DNA of 64,000 nt, taken from Chryseobacterium ureilyticum (GTDB taxonomy: Bacteria > Bacteroidota > Bacteroidia > Flavobacteriales > Weeksellaceae). Shown here piece by piece: positions 8,386-17,859 of the stretch. How positions within the stretch are numbered: position 1 is the stretch's first letter; every line of letters begins with the position of its first letter. The notes beneath the pieces were generated by a model. The model did no database searches. It was not told where the DNA came from and saw nothing but the letters and a program-made list of their open reading frames with translations. The stretch covers positions 806,001 through 870,000 of the forward strand of contig NZ_FTOL01000001.1 of assembly GCF_900156735.1 (NCBI RefSeq), in the 5' to 3' direction. A program made the translations under genes and the position numbers.

Positions 8386-9186
8386 ATGAAAAAAATAATC
8401 GTATTAATTTCTGTTGTTTTTGTAACCGGTAGCATGTTTGCTCAAAAAACAGACAATGCTTTGCAGGGATATTTCGAGGAACAGGGAGACAAAACACTTT
8501 ATCACTCGTTTAATTTTGATGGAAACGGAAGAATGGTAGGAGGAATGTCTAATGGACAGTATTTTACCAGAAATGATAGCTTGATTGTATTTCCAGATAA
8601 GGATGTGTTTATTTTTAAAATCAAGAAAAACAAACTGATTGGTATTTCCAATTGGGTGAAAGATGGTGTCTGGATTCGTAAAAAGAATGATAATGAGGTT
8701 AATAACAGAAAAAATCCTGTAGCATCTCAAAAAAAAGCGGCTCTGCTTGCTGGGTATTACGATAAAATCAAGAATATAACAGGTTTTGATGCTTTACTTT
8801 CCGACGACCTTCTTATTACAAGTGAAAGCTTTTGTAATCAAGGGTTGGCTAAAGCATGTCTGAATACGTTCGGATTAAAAATGATGAAATATACTCCTGG
8901 GGTTTTAAGCGGTCCGGAAAAAGTTAAAGAGAAGAAACTAAAACCACATCCGGAATTGATACAGCTTTCCAAGAGAATAATAAGTTTAGGAGATACCGAA
9001 GGATATAATGTTTTAGGAAGTTATTATTATCTTTTAGGACTTCGAGAAAAAGCTTTTGCAGTTTGGAGTGAAGGGGAGAAGCATGGAGATGCAGCATCAA
9101 CTTTATCCAAAGGATTGATTGATTTTGGGGAGGAAATGGACAAAGAGGTTAAAAAAAGCAATAATAACAATAAAAAGAAGAAATGA
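8386..9186 (+). CDS. Exported hypothetical protein
   Basis: Residues 1-19 form a signal peptide ending SMFAQ. The next part (to about 90) resembles short beta-hairpins of the MORN or WG-repeat style (GGMSNGQYF, GISNWVKDGVW) but too weakly to name. Residues 190-250 contain a TPR/Sel1-like helical pair (YNVLGSYYYLLGLREKA, AVWSEGEKHGDA), and the tail is Lys/Asn-rich. The next gene overlaps its stop codon (ATGA), so both are made together, probably for the periplasm. Confidence 0.6.
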   Translation: MKKIIVLISVVFVTGSMFAQKTDNALQGYFEEQGDKTLYHSFNFDGNGRMVGGMSNGQYFTRNDSLIVFPDKDVFIFKIKKNKLIGISNWVKDGVWIRKKNDNEVNNRKNPVASQKKAALLAGYYDKIKNITGFDALLSDDLLITSESFCNQGLAKACLNTFGLKMMKYTPGVLSGPEKVKEKKLKPHPELIQLSKRIISLGDTEGYNVLGSYYYLLGLREKAFAVWSEGEKHGDAASTLSKGLIDFGEEMDKEVKKSNNNNKKKK

Positions 9187-9638
9187 TGAGAATTGTACTT
9201 TCCTCAGTCTTGGTTTTAATGTGTGCTTCGTTTGGGAGTGCACAGAAGCTTAAAAAAGAAGATGTTGTAGGATTTTGGAAATTAAAAGAATCAGGCTTTT
9301 ATGAAGGTAAAAAGAAAGAGAAGAAAGATTTTGATAACTGCCTTTTAATGAGAAATTATACAATAAGAGAAGATGGCTTTGCAATATATAACCGTATAGA
9401 AGGAAGTGTGGGAAACTGTATTCCTACTGAACCTTCTCTATCGTTCTGGAAAATTGTAGATAACAGAATTCAGTTTTATATAAATAAAGATACAATCATT
9501 GATGAGGTGGAGGTCACTTTGAATAGTGATAAAACGATTACTTTTACCAGTTATATTCCTCAACCGATTAAAGATAAAGATCCAAATTTGGAAAAGATGT
9601 TAAATACAATTTATTATGATGTGCTAGAAGCTTACTAG
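9183..9638 (+). CDS. Exported lipocalin-like hypothetical protein
   Basis: A 151-residue protein with a signal peptide ending FGSAQ. The mature part starts VVGFWKLKESGF, like the first strand of lipocalin-like domains, and continues with alternating strands; two cysteines (in NCLLM and GNCIP) could form a disulfide. ATG 9183 overlaps the stop of the upstream gene by four bases; ATG 9186 is the alternative. The coupling suggests a shared function with the upstream exported protein, which is unknown. Confidence 0.6.
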   Translation: MMRIVLSSVLVLMCASFGSAQKLKKEDVVGFWKLKESGFYEGKKKEKKDFDNCLLMRNYTIREDGFAIYNRIEGSVGNCIPTEPSLSFWKIVDNRIQFYINKDTIIDEVEVTLNSDKTITFTSYIPQPIKDKDPNLEKMLNTIYYDVLEAY

Positions 9639-9801
9639 AAACTATTCTAACTTCATAATAAGATATATTTTAAACCATTAAGGATTAAAAAGAGGGAAGA
9701 TTAAATGATCTCTTGCTTTGGTAATGAAGCTTATTCTTAATGTTTTGAATTAAACACAAATATCATAAATTCCTTTCAATAACAGTTATTGTGAATAAGT
9801 T

Positions 9802-9848
9802 TAAGCAATCTCAAGAGAATAAATTAATGTAGCTCTTGAGGTTGCTTA
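9802..9848. terminator. Convergent terminator hairpin overlapping the Mpo1-like gene end
   Basis: Arms of 16 bases (9802-9817 and 9833-9848) pair with one G-U. The hairpin contains the stop codon and last codons of the minus-strand gene, so it can end transcripts from both sides. Confidence 0.5.
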
Positions 9849-10162
9849 TTTCTATCTTTAAACTTCTGCTTACCAATTAAAAGCTCAAAAAACAACCTGA
9901 AATCAGAAATTAAAGACCATAGCGGATATTTGAATGTGGCAGGTTTGTTTTTTTCAATAACGGCATGACTAAACCATGCGAATCCATAGCCTACAATTGG
10001 GATATACCATAGAAATCTTTCTTTTCCTGAGCTGATAACATATCCTATGACTACAAATACGAGAAGCGTACCGATAAAGTGGAAAATTCTGGTTCCGGTT
10101 TTACTGTGTTCTGTAAGGTAGAACTGATAAAATTCACTGTAAGTTTTAATTCTTTCAGACAT
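9824..10162 (-). CDS. Mpo1-like (DUF962) membrane protein
   Basis: A 112-residue protein with a conserved N-terminal TYSEFYQFYLTEHSKTGTR and the HFIGT motif, then two to three membrane helices; the His residues (H19, H28, H66) match the iron-binding histidines expected in the Mpo1/YGL010w family, whose yeast member is a dioxygenase for 2-hydroxy fatty acids. The bacterial role is unproven. It lies downstream of the permease gene but is separated from it by a strong terminator. Confidence 0.8.
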   Translation of the reverse strand: MSERIKTYSEFYQFYLTEHSKTGTRIFHFIGTLLVFVVIGYVISSGKERFLWYIPIVGYGFAWFSHAVIEKNKPATFKYPLWSLISDFRLFFELLIGKQKFKDRNKQPQELH

Positions 10163-10235
10163 GGTGGTGTTAGTTTGGTGTTTATCTGTGAGTTACAGCA
10201 ATAACTCTGCCGATTTTCTAAATGTATAAAAAGCA

Positions 10236-10294
10236 AAAAGGGCAAAACTGTAAAAAGATAAATCAATATTCACTTTTTGCAGTTTTGCCCTTTT
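10236..10294 (-). terminator. Long-stem terminator of the permease gene
   Basis: Arms 10236-10257 and 10273-10294 pair over 22 bp with one mismatch around a 15-base loop, just after the permease stop codon. The stem is longer than most intrinsic terminators; it insulates the downstream Mpo1-like gene. Confidence 0.6.
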
Positions 10295-10312
10295 GAGGTA
10301 AGCAATTATGCT

Positions 10313-11995
10313 TTAATTATTTTTTAACTCTTTCCCAAGTTTACTGTTCTTATAACCATAGAAGAAGTAGATGACCATTCCGATCAGGAACCACATTCCA
10401 AACCAGAACCAGTTTTCATGGCTCATCCCTGTAAGAAGGTATAAACATGAGCTTAAACCTACTAATGGAATCAAGGAAAGGTTCTTTACAAAAGTCACTC
10501 CGCACATAATCAGGTTAAGGATAATGAAGAAGAATATGGATGCTCTGAACTCACCTTCTTTAGGATCTCCCCAGTTCATTAGTGTTTGGAAGAATTCCGG
10601 CTGCCAGAAGTAGAAAGCAATCAACCCACCGATGAAAACAATAGGGAAGATAAACTTACCATTGATGTAAGGCAGGTGAAATCTCCCTTTGATCTTTTCT
10701 TTTGCAGGAAGTACAAGAACTCCCGCACATACCAATACAAAAGCGAAAATAGTTCCGATACTTGTAAAGTCAAGGATGAACGTTTTATCCGTGAATAAAA
10801 TTGGAATACCCACTACAATCCCTGTAACGATAGTTGCAAAGGAAGGCGTTTTATATTTTGGATGAATTTTAAGGAATTTCTGAGGCATTAATCCGTCACG
10901 GCTCATTGCGTACCAGATTCTTGGCTGTCCCATCTGAAACACCAGTAATACAGTGGTAATCGCTACAATCGCCACAAATGAAACTACAAGTTCCATCCAC
11001 GCAACATTGGCATTGGTCTTTTCAAAGATAAAAGAAAGCGGATCTCCCACACCATCAAATTTTCTGTAATCTACCATACCTGTTAATACCAATGTAAGAG
11101 CAATATAGATCACTGTACATAATACAAGAGAAATGATCATCCCTTTAGGTAAAGTCTTTTGTGGGTCTTTTGTTTCTTCTGAAAGTACACTTAAGGCATC
11201 AAAACCTATATAAGCAAAGAAAACTCCTGATACGGCACTCATGACTCCCGTAAAGCCATTTGGCATGAATGAAGGGCTTCCTGTTACCGGGCTTATTGGT
11301 GTCCAGTTCTCTGTATTGATATAAGAGAAACCAACTAAAATAACCAATAGAATTACTCCCAATTTCAAGATTACCAGAGAGTTATTGAAGTTTTTGCTTT
11401 CCTTTACACCCACGTAGCAAAGCCATGTAATTAAACCATTAATAACCAAGGCTGGAACATCTACAATAAATTTTAAGTTCCCGATTAATGGTGCGTTTTT
11501 CCAAGCATTTAAGAGTTCTTTATTCTCAGAGCCATTTAAAAAGGCTTTTTTCGCTTCTGTATAACTACAAGTTAGATAATCTGGAATATGCATTCCCAAA
11601 CGTCCCAGAAAACTGGTGAAATAATCGGACCAGGAAAAGGCAACGTAGATGTTTCCAAAGGAATATTCCATAATCAGTGCCCAGCCGATGATCCAGGCAA
11701 TAAGTTCCCCGAAACTGGCATAAGCATACGTATACGCAGAGCCTGCTGTAGGGATTCTGCTGGCAAATTCAGCATAGCATAAAGCTGTAAATCCACAGGC
11801 AAAACCACAAATCAAATATAGAAGGATAACACCGGGACCACCTCTGAAAACGGCTTCTCCCAAACTACTAAAACTTCCTGCTCCTATTATCGCCGCAATA
11901 CCAAAAAATACAATGTCCCATACACCTAAAACTCTTAAAAGCCCTGTTGACGTATCTGTATCCGAATAGATTTTTCTTCTAAAAAGTTGACTCAT
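10313..11995 (-). CDS. APC-superfamily amino acid permease
   Basis: A 560-residue inner-membrane transporter with 12 or more helices. The signature GIAAIIGAGSFSSLGEA in helix 1 (unwound substrate site) and PTAGSAYTYAYASFGELIAW in helix 3 fit the cationic amino acid transporter/YfnA branch of the APC family, as does the extended C-terminus with two extra helices. A roughly 35-residue loop insertion (about residues 150-185) lies between helices. Substrate is not predictable. Two tandem -7 boxes lie upstream. Confidence 0.88.
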   Translation of the reverse strand: MSQLFRRKIYSDTDTSTGLLRVLGVWDIVFFGIAAIIGAGSFSSLGEAVFRGGPGVILLYLICGFACGFTALCYAEFASRIPTAGSAYTYAYASFGELIAWIIGWALIMEYSFGNIYVAFSWSDYFTSFLGRLGMHIPDYLTCSYTEAKKAFLNGSENKELLNAWKNAPLIGNLKFIVDVPALVINGLITWLCYVGVKESKNFNNSLVILKLGVILLVILVGFSYINTENWTPISPVTGSPSFMPNGFTGVMSAVSGVFFAYIGFDALSVLSEETKDPQKTLPKGMIISLVLCTVIYIALTLVLTGMVDYRKFDGVGDPLSFIFEKTNANVAWMELVVSFVAIVAITTVLLVFQMGQPRIWYAMSRDGLMPQKFLKIHPKYKTPSFATIVTGIVVGIPILFTDKTFILDFTSIGTIFAFVLVCAGVLVLPAKEKIKGRFHLPYINGKFIFPIVFIGGLIAFYFWQPEFFQTLMNWGDPKEGEFRASIFFFIILNLIMCGVTFVKNLSLIPLVGLSSCLYLLTGMSHENWFWFGMWFLIGMVIYFFYGYKNSKLGKELKNN

Positions 11996-12024
11996 TCAAT
12001 AACTATATTTGATTTGAAAAAAAA

Positions 12025-12050
12025 CAAATGTAATGATAATTACAAAAGTA
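12025..12050 (-). promoter_or_regulatory. Two tandem -7 elements for the permease gene
   Basis: On the minus strand, TACATTTG (12025-12032) and TACTTTTG (12043-12050) both match TAnnTTTG exactly, 30 and 48 bases before the ATG at 11995. Confidence 0.45.
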
Positions 12051-12171
12051 TGTTAAAAAATAGCTAAATTTTCTATATTTTTCCTTAAACTCCCTTCACA
12101 GACTTGTTTAAGCAATAAGTTTTCAATACTTTCGTTGATATATTTAGACTAATTTTCTTATATCAAGAAGA

Positions 12172-15135
12172 ATGAAATCAAAAAAAATACTTTTAGCGGC
12201 TGCTGTTATTTACTTCGGAATTACCGATGCCCAACAGTCCCAATATTTTACACAGAAAGAAAATTATAGATTCAATCTAGCTGAAAATCTTTACCAGACA
12301 AAAATATACAACGCTTCCCAATACGAATACGCAAGACAATATTTCTACAATCAGAATCTGTCTCGTTCGAAAAAGGAAGCGGCTCAGTTTTTTGACAATG
12401 TGATCGGAGTTATTCTCCAAAAAAATCACGCTGAGGAAGGATTAACAGCTTTTATGAAAGAATATCCGAATTCTGCTTATTTTGCGCAGGCTAATCTTCC
12501 TTTGGCTGATTACTATTTAGCAAAAAAAGACTTTGACAAGGCTTTGGAAACTCTGAAGAAGGTGAATCAATACCAGCTTTCAAAAGAAGAGAATACTCAG
12601 TATATTCTGAAATTGGGATACGCCAAGTTTATGATGGGAGACTCCAAAGGGGCTACCGATGCTCTTGAGGAGGCTTATAAAACGGCTGATCAGTCTCAAA
12701 AAGGAGATATTGCTTATATGCTTGGACATTTGTACTATAGCAACAGGCAGAATGATAAGGCTTTCCAATATTTTGATTCTGTTAAAGATCAGGATAAATT
12801 CTCAAAATTAGTACGTCCTTACTATGTACAGATGTATTATAATGATAAGAATTATGATAAAGCAATCTCTGAAGGAAACGCATTGTTAAATGAAAATATT
12901 TCAGAATCCTATAAAGCTGAGGTTCACAAGATCATTGGAGAAAGTTATTTCATGAAGAATGATTATACTTCAGCTTATCCCCACTTAAAGGATTATCTGA
13001 GTGTACAGCAGAATCCTTCTGAAAATGACCTTTATGAAATGGGATTTGTAGCGGCTCAGCTTAAAAAATATGATGAAGCCGTTTCTTATTATAATCAGCT
13101 TCTTAACAGTAATTCTGCATTGGCGCAGAATGCTTACTATCAATTAGGAAATGCATATTTAGCTGTTGATAAAAAGCAGGAAGCACTTTCTGCATTCCGT
13201 TCTTCTTATCAGATGGATTATGATGCAAAAGTGAAAAGACTTGCTCATGAACAGTATGCGAAATTAGGATATGATATCGGTAACCCGTTTGAAAATCCTT
13301 CATCAGTTATTCAAAACTATATTAATAATGATCAGAATGCAGCCAATGCTTCGGAAATGAGATCATTATTAGTAAAATCATACTTGTATTCCGGGAACTA
13401 TAAGGAAACATTGAACGCAATCGACAAATTGCAAAGTTCAACTCCTGACATCAATAAAGTGGATCAGGAAGTTTCTTACCTTTTGGGAACAGAAGAGTTC
13501 AACAAAGGAAATTATGATGAAGCTGAAAAATATTTCTTAAGAAGTTTAGGCTTTAATATTAATAAAGAATTCAATAGCAGAGCTTTGTATTGGCTGGCTC
13601 AGGTATATTACCAGAAAGGTAACTATCCGTCTGCGATTGCTCGTTATGAAAAACTTCTTAATGAAACTTTCCCTGAAAAACAGCAGTTGCCTTATGATTT
13701 AGGATATGCTTATTTCAAGGCTAAAAAGTTCGATCAGGCGGCAACATATTTTAAGCAGTACCTTGCCAATCCAAAACCAGAGTTTAAAAATGATGCAGAA
13801 CTTCGTTTAGCAGATATTCATTATGCCAACAATGATCTGAACGAAGCAATTGCTATCTATGATAAAAATGAAGACGCTACAGACTATACTTTATATCAAA
13901 AAGCAATGGCTTTAGGATTTAAAGGAGATACTCAGGCAAAAATCAATAACCTTAAAAATCTTTTATCAAAATATCCAAGCTCTGAATATTATGATGATGC
14001 TCAATATGAAATAGGAACTGCTTATGCAGCTCAGGATGATTTTGCGAACTCCAATGATTACTTCGGAAAAGTGATTAAAGGTTCTTCAGACAAAGACCTG
14101 ATTGCTAATGCATCTATTTACAGAGCACAGAATTTTATTGATCAGAACCAGAATGACAAGGCTCTTTCTGAACTGAAATCTTTAGGCGAACAATATAAAA
14201 ATACAGCGTACGCTTCAAAAATCGTTCAGGCTGCAAAACCTATTTTCACGAAAAACGGAGATGTTTCAGGATATGAAAACTTTGCGAGAAATATTGGTGT
14301 AAATGTGGATGCTTCCGAAATAGATGAGATCAACCTTTCTACCGGGAAACAGTATTTCGCGAAGAAAGACTACAAGAATGCTATTTCTTACTATGAAAAG
14401 TACCTGACTCAAAATCCAACAGGAGAAGGACTTTATCAGGCTAAATACGAGCTTGGGGAAAGTTATTATCAAACCAATAATTCAACAAAAGCACTTCTTG
14501 TGTTACAGGAAGTAGCAGGAATACAGAACGATTATCAGGATGATGCTCAGACTCGTCTGGCTCAAATCTTTATTGCACAAGGAAACACTACTGAGGCTAA
14601 GAAATATCTTGAAGGGATTAGAAACTCTTCCAATATCAGCATTAAAAACTATACAAACGTTGAGCTGATGAAATTGTATGCAGAAGAAAAGAACTTCTCT
14701 GAAGCTGAAAAGCTTGCCAATGCAGTGATAGCAAACTCTAAAAATTCCGCAGCTGTTATTGAAACAGCGAAAGTAATTAAGGCGAGAAGCTTGATGAATT
14801 CAGGAAAAGATAAAGATGCTCAGACTGCTTATACTTCTCTTGAAAAATCATCCAATACTTCTGTAGCAGCGGAAGCATTATATGCAAAAGCTTATTATCA
14901 GAATAAAGGAAAAGCGTTCAAGTCTTCCAATGAGACGATCTTTAAACTTGCCAATAACTATGCATCTGAAGAGTTTTGGGGTGCCAAGGCATTGGTATTG
15001 ATGGCTAAGAACTATATCGGGCTGAAGGATAATTACCAGGCAAGTTATACATGTGACCAGATTATTGCAAACTATAAGGATTTCCCTGAAATTGTTGCAG
15101 AGGCAAAAGAGGTTAAAAAACAGATTAAAAAATAA
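12172..15135 (+). CDS. Large periplasmic TPR protein
   Basis: A 987-residue protein with a signal peptide ending ITDAQ and then TPR-like helix pairs almost to the end; repeats of the form A-x-Y-x-L-G-x-A-Y and Y-x-x-A-I are seen throughout (for example YYQLGNAYLAVDKKQEA). It is all-helical and periplasmic. It is followed after 9 bases by a lipoprotein gene and then an outer-membrane barrel gene, a pattern suggesting a joint envelope assembly or transport role. I do not recognise a named function; BamD-like and YbgF-like roles are possible by fold only. Confidence 0.85.
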   Translation: MKSKKILLAAAVIYFGITDAQQSQYFTQKENYRFNLAENLYQTKIYNASQYEYARQYFYNQNLSRSKKEAAQFFDNVIGVILQKNHAEEGLTAFMKEYPNSAYFAQANLPLADYYLAKKDFDKALETLKKVNQYQLSKEENTQYILKLGYAKFMMGDSKGATDALEEAYKTADQSQKGDIAYMLGHLYYSNRQNDKAFQYFDSVKDQDKFSKLVRPYYVQMYYNDKNYDKAISEGNALLNENISESYKAEVHKIIGESYFMKNDYTSAYPHLKDYLSVQQNPSENDLYEMGFVAAQLKKYDEAVSYYNQLLNSNSALAQNAYYQLGNAYLAVDKKQEALSAFRSSYQMDYDAKVKRLAHEQYAKLGYDIGNPFENPSSVIQNYINNDQNAANASEMRSLLVKSYLYSGNYKETLNAIDKLQSSTPDINKVDQEVSYLLGTEEFNKGNYDEAEKYFLRSLGFNINKEFNSRALYWLAQVYYQKGNYPSAIARYEKLLNETFPEKQQLPYDLGYAYFKAKKFDQAATYFKQYLANPKPEFKNDAELRLADIHYANNDLNEAIAIYDKNEDATDYTLYQKAMALGFKGDTQAKINNLKNLLSKYPSSEYYDDAQYEIGTAYAAQDDFANSNDYFGKVIKGSSDKDLIANASIYRAQNFIDQNQNDKALSELKSLGEQYKNTAYASKIVQAAKPIFTKNGDVSGYENFARNIGVNVDASEIDEINLSTGKQYFAKKDYKNAISYYEKYLTQNPTGEGLYQAKYELGESYYQTNNSTKALLVLQEVAGIQNDYQDDAQTRLAQIFIAQGNTTEAKKYLEGIRNSSNISIKNYTNVELMKLYAEEKNFSEAEKLANAVIANSKNSAAVIETAKVIKARSLMNSGKDKDAQTAYTSLEKSSNTSVAAEALYAKAYYQNKGKAFKSSNETIFKLANNYASEEFWGAKALVLMAKNYIGLKDNYQASYTCDQIIANYKDFPEIVAEAKEVKKQIKK

Positions 15136-15144
15136 ATCAGGGAA

Positions 15145-15630
15145 ATGTTTAAAGTTGTAACATATTCTTTTTTGGTTTCGGCTTCATTATGGAGTTGTAT
15201 TCCTGCTTATAGTGTAACTTCTAAAGAATACAGGAAAGCAAAGGCAGATTTTCCTAAGCAAAAGGTTTTTGTTGCGAATAAAGAACTTACGAAAGAATAT
15301 AAGATTTTAAAGCATTCCAATATTTATGAAGTTGTAGAGGACAGTACAAATGCAGCGAAATTAACATTACATCCAATGAAAATTTATACTCCTTCGTGTG
15401 GAAATCCCATTATTGGGAGTGTGATTACAGTAGGTCTGCTACCATCTGTATTTCCTTATGATGTTTCTTACAGCTATGATATTGCTGAGAATAATACAAC
15501 GAAAAATAATCAATACAATTTACAAGTTTATCAAAGCTTTTGGCTGTTTAATATATTCAGAATAGGCAAAACTTTTTCAAAACAGTCAGGGAAAGCATTG
15601 TTGGGAAGTTATATTGCTTCCAATAAATAG
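15145..15630 (+). CDS. Hypothetical lipoprotein
   Basis: A 161-residue protein with the lipobox LWSC (Cys 18) after a hydrophobic leader. The mature part has a glycine-rich hydrophobic stretch (GSVITVGLLPSVFPYD) and a Y/N-rich region that may be membrane-associated. It sits between the TPR and barrel genes, 9 bases after the former, so it is probably part of the same envelope unit. No family recognised. Confidence 0.65.
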   Translation: MFKVVTYSFLVSASLWSCIPAYSVTSKEYRKAKADFPKQKVFVANKELTKEYKILKHSNIYEVVEDSTNAAKLTLHPMKIYTPSCGNPIIGSVITVGLLPSVFPYDVSYSYDIAENNTTKNNQYNLQVYQSFWLFNIFRIGKTFSKQSGKALLGSYIASNK

Positions 15631-15660
15631 ATCCCGTTATATTTTTCAAATTAAGAAAAT

Positions 15661-17427
15661 ATGAACAAGAAAATTCAATTATTATCCATATTATTTTTAG
15701 GGATTTCGTCAGTGGCGTTTTCCCAGATCAAGGAGGAGAAACTGGTTCTTAATAAAAAACGAGAGCCGGAAGTGAAGAAGATTGAAAAGAAGAAAACTTC
15801 TGTGGAAACCATTAAAAACTATCCGCCGGAAGAAAAGTCTCAGAACCCTGTGAAATATAGCATCACAGACGTTCCTGCGGTTTCTGATTTCAAAACTTCA
15901 ACGATCCAGGGAGAAGATGTAGCTCCAAAATTTGAAGGAACAGCTCAGAATAACTACGTTCAGTTTGGAATGGGGAATTACGGAAAAATCCTTTTGGACG
16001 GAAATGTTTCCAAAACCCTTGAAAACAAATTTGAAGTAGGAGCAGATGTTCATTTACTTTCTACAAGTGGTCTTAAAAAAGATTACGACTGGAAATCAAA
16101 ACAGACTTCTGCAACCATTGGAGCTTTCCTTAATTCTTACGGAGAAAAAGGGAAATTCAATATCAATGCTGAGTATGGGTTAAATAATTATAATTACTAC
16201 GGTATTTACGCTTTACAGCCATCAGGAGATGTTGATTTGAAGCAAAAGGTTAATCAGTTTAAGGTTAATGGATACTACGATTTTTATTCTAATGAGATTT
16301 TAAATGATGTAAGAGTGAAGTCTTCGTTCTTAAAGGATCATTTTGATGCTCAGGAAAATCAGGTTTCCATTCTTGCTAACCTTTCTAAGCATGCTGTAGA
16401 ATTAGGGAAATCAGGAATCAATCTGAATGCTGATTTGGGAGTAGGTTTAGAAGCGGTAAAAACAGATTTTGAGATAGGAAACAAGAACTCTTCCAACTTC
16501 TTTAATACCAGCTTAGTTCCAAAAGTGACCTTCAGAAAAGGAGAGTCTTATTTAACATTGGGATCTTCATTCTCTTTCCTGAATGCTAAGAATTCCAATA
16601 TCCAGATGGAACAAATGAAAAACAATAAGACCTATTGGTTCCCACAAGCAGAATTTCAGGTTGCAGCTGCTAAAGAATTTAAATTCTATGGTGGGGTAGA
16701 CGGAGGTCTTAAACTAAATACTTACGGAGATCTTTTACAGGCGAATCCGTATATTATATCAGATCAGTATTTAAAGCCAACAGAGACAAAATATCACTTC
16801 TATGTAGGTTTGAGAGGAGATATCGATGAAACTTTAAAATATGACTTCTCTGCAGGTTTCGGAAAGATGAAAGACATTATGTTCTTCAAGGCAAATACCC
16901 TTTTTGACAATGTTTATACTCTTAACCGTTCTGCTTATGATTTTGCCAATACATTTACTGCGGTATATGATGATGGTAATGTAAGTGATATCAAGGGAAG
17001 TGTACAGTATTTCCCACTGGAAAACTTAATGATTGATGGAGAAGTAAGGTTTACAAAGTATAATTTAAAGAATTTTGAGAACATTTATAACGTTCCTTTA
17101 CTAAATGCAAGTATCGGAGCTAAATATACAATGTTGGATAAGAAATTATTGTTAGGCTTCAAAGGAATCTTTGCAAGTGACAGAACAACAAATTCTTATG
17201 CTATCGAAGGAGTAGGAGGTCCGAACATGATTTTCCAGTCTACGGAAAATACTAACGATAAAGTTGGTGGTTATGCGGATTTAAATCTTTCTGCGGAGTA
17301 TAAAATTCACAAAAATTTCAGTATTTTCGCACTCGGAAATAATCTTCTAAGCTCAAAGTACCAGACATACAAAGGATATAAAGTCCTGGGTGCTCAGATT
17401 CTGGGAGGAGTAAAGATCACTTTCTAA
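15661..17427 (+). CDS. Outer-membrane beta-barrel protein (TonB-receptor-like barrel)
   Basis: A 588-residue protein with a signal peptide ending VAFSQ, a charged Lys/Glu-rich linker (about 25-75) and then amphipathic beta-strands to a terminal KITF, the aromatic end used in barrel assembly. No TonB plug domain or TonB box is seen, so it is a barrel without its own plug; strand pattern and length suggest 16-22 strands. It ends a row with the TPR and lipoprotein genes. Porin-like transport or anchoring of a complex are both possible. Confidence 0.8.
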   Translation: MNKKIQLLSILFLGISSVAFSQIKEEKLVLNKKREPEVKKIEKKKTSVETIKNYPPEEKSQNPVKYSITDVPAVSDFKTSTIQGEDVAPKFEGTAQNNYVQFGMGNYGKILLDGNVSKTLENKFEVGADVHLLSTSGLKKDYDWKSKQTSATIGAFLNSYGEKGKFNINAEYGLNNYNYYGIYALQPSGDVDLKQKVNQFKVNGYYDFYSNEILNDVRVKSSFLKDHFDAQENQVSILANLSKHAVELGKSGINLNADLGVGLEAVKTDFEIGNKNSSNFFNTSLVPKVTFRKGESYLTLGSSFSFLNAKNSNIQMEQMKNNKTYWFPQAEFQVAAAKEFKFYGGVDGGLKLNTYGDLLQANPYIISDQYLKPTETKYHFYVGLRGDIDETLKYDFSAGFGKMKDIMFFKANTLFDNVYTLNRSAYDFANTFTAVYDDGNVSDIKGSVQYFPLENLMIDGEVRFTKYNLKNFENIYNVPLLNASIGAKYTMLDKKLLLGFKGIFASDRTTNSYAIEGVGGPNMIFQSTENTNDKVGGYADLNLSAEYKIHKNFSIFALGNNLLSSKYQTYKGYKVLGAQILGGVKITF

Positions 17428-17444
17428 ATTACAAAGTAATAAGC

Positions 17445-17491
17445 AATGAATGATAGGTAATTTTGAAATTACTCATTACTTATCATTCATT
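17445..17491. repeat. 17-bp-stem intergenic hairpin
   Basis: Arms 17445-17461 and 17475-17491 pair over 17 bp with one G-U around a 13-base loop, between the barrel gene and the tRNA. It has no T-run, so it is either a processing/3'-end stabiliser for the upstream mRNA or a dispersed palindromic element. Confidence 0.5.
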
Positions 17492-17503
17492 CCTCATGAA
17501 TAC

Positions 17504-17575
17504 GGCTGCATAGTTTAATGGATAGAACTTCGGATTTCGGCTCCGACAGTGAGGGTTCGAATCCTTCTGCGGTCA
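17504..17575 (+). tRNA. tRNA-Arg (anticodon TCG)
   Basis: A complete 72-base cloverleaf: acceptor GGCTGCA/TGCGGTC, D arm GTTT/GAAC, anticodon stem TCGGA/TCCGA with loop TTTCGGC, variable loop CAGT, T arm GAGGG/CCTTC around TTCGAAT, discriminator A. The loop puts TCG at positions 34-36, reading CGA arginine codons. CCA is not encoded. It is a single gene followed by its own terminator. Confidence 0.93.
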
Positions 17576-17576
17576 C

Positions 17577-17605
17577 AAAAGCTCCTTTTTTAGGGGCTTT
17601 TTTTG
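17577..17605 (+). terminator. Terminator of the tRNA-Arg gene
   Basis: AAAGCTCC and GGGGCTTT pair around a short T-rich loop, followed by a run of T. Confidence 0.75.
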
Positions 17606-17859
17606 TATATACCCCTGGGTTCCCAATACTATTTTTTTTGAAGAATTGTACACAGAATTGATTGATTTTGAATGGATAATACGTGTTTCTGTAAATGAAA
17701 ATCAATTATTATTAAATCAGAAAGCAGCAATGGGGAAAAGTTTTTGCTAAATTTGGAATATCGGTTTCATAAAGAAGATTTGTAATAAAAATATAACCGG
17801 ATTACGAATTTAAAAACGATAACAACTAATAATTCCAAAAGAAAACCTATTTTCAAATA

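Noticed and set aside
17487..17705. 72-codon minus-strand frame across the tRNA
   Set aside because: It is the antisense of the tRNA-Arg gene and gives the well-known false peptide containing AEGFEPS.
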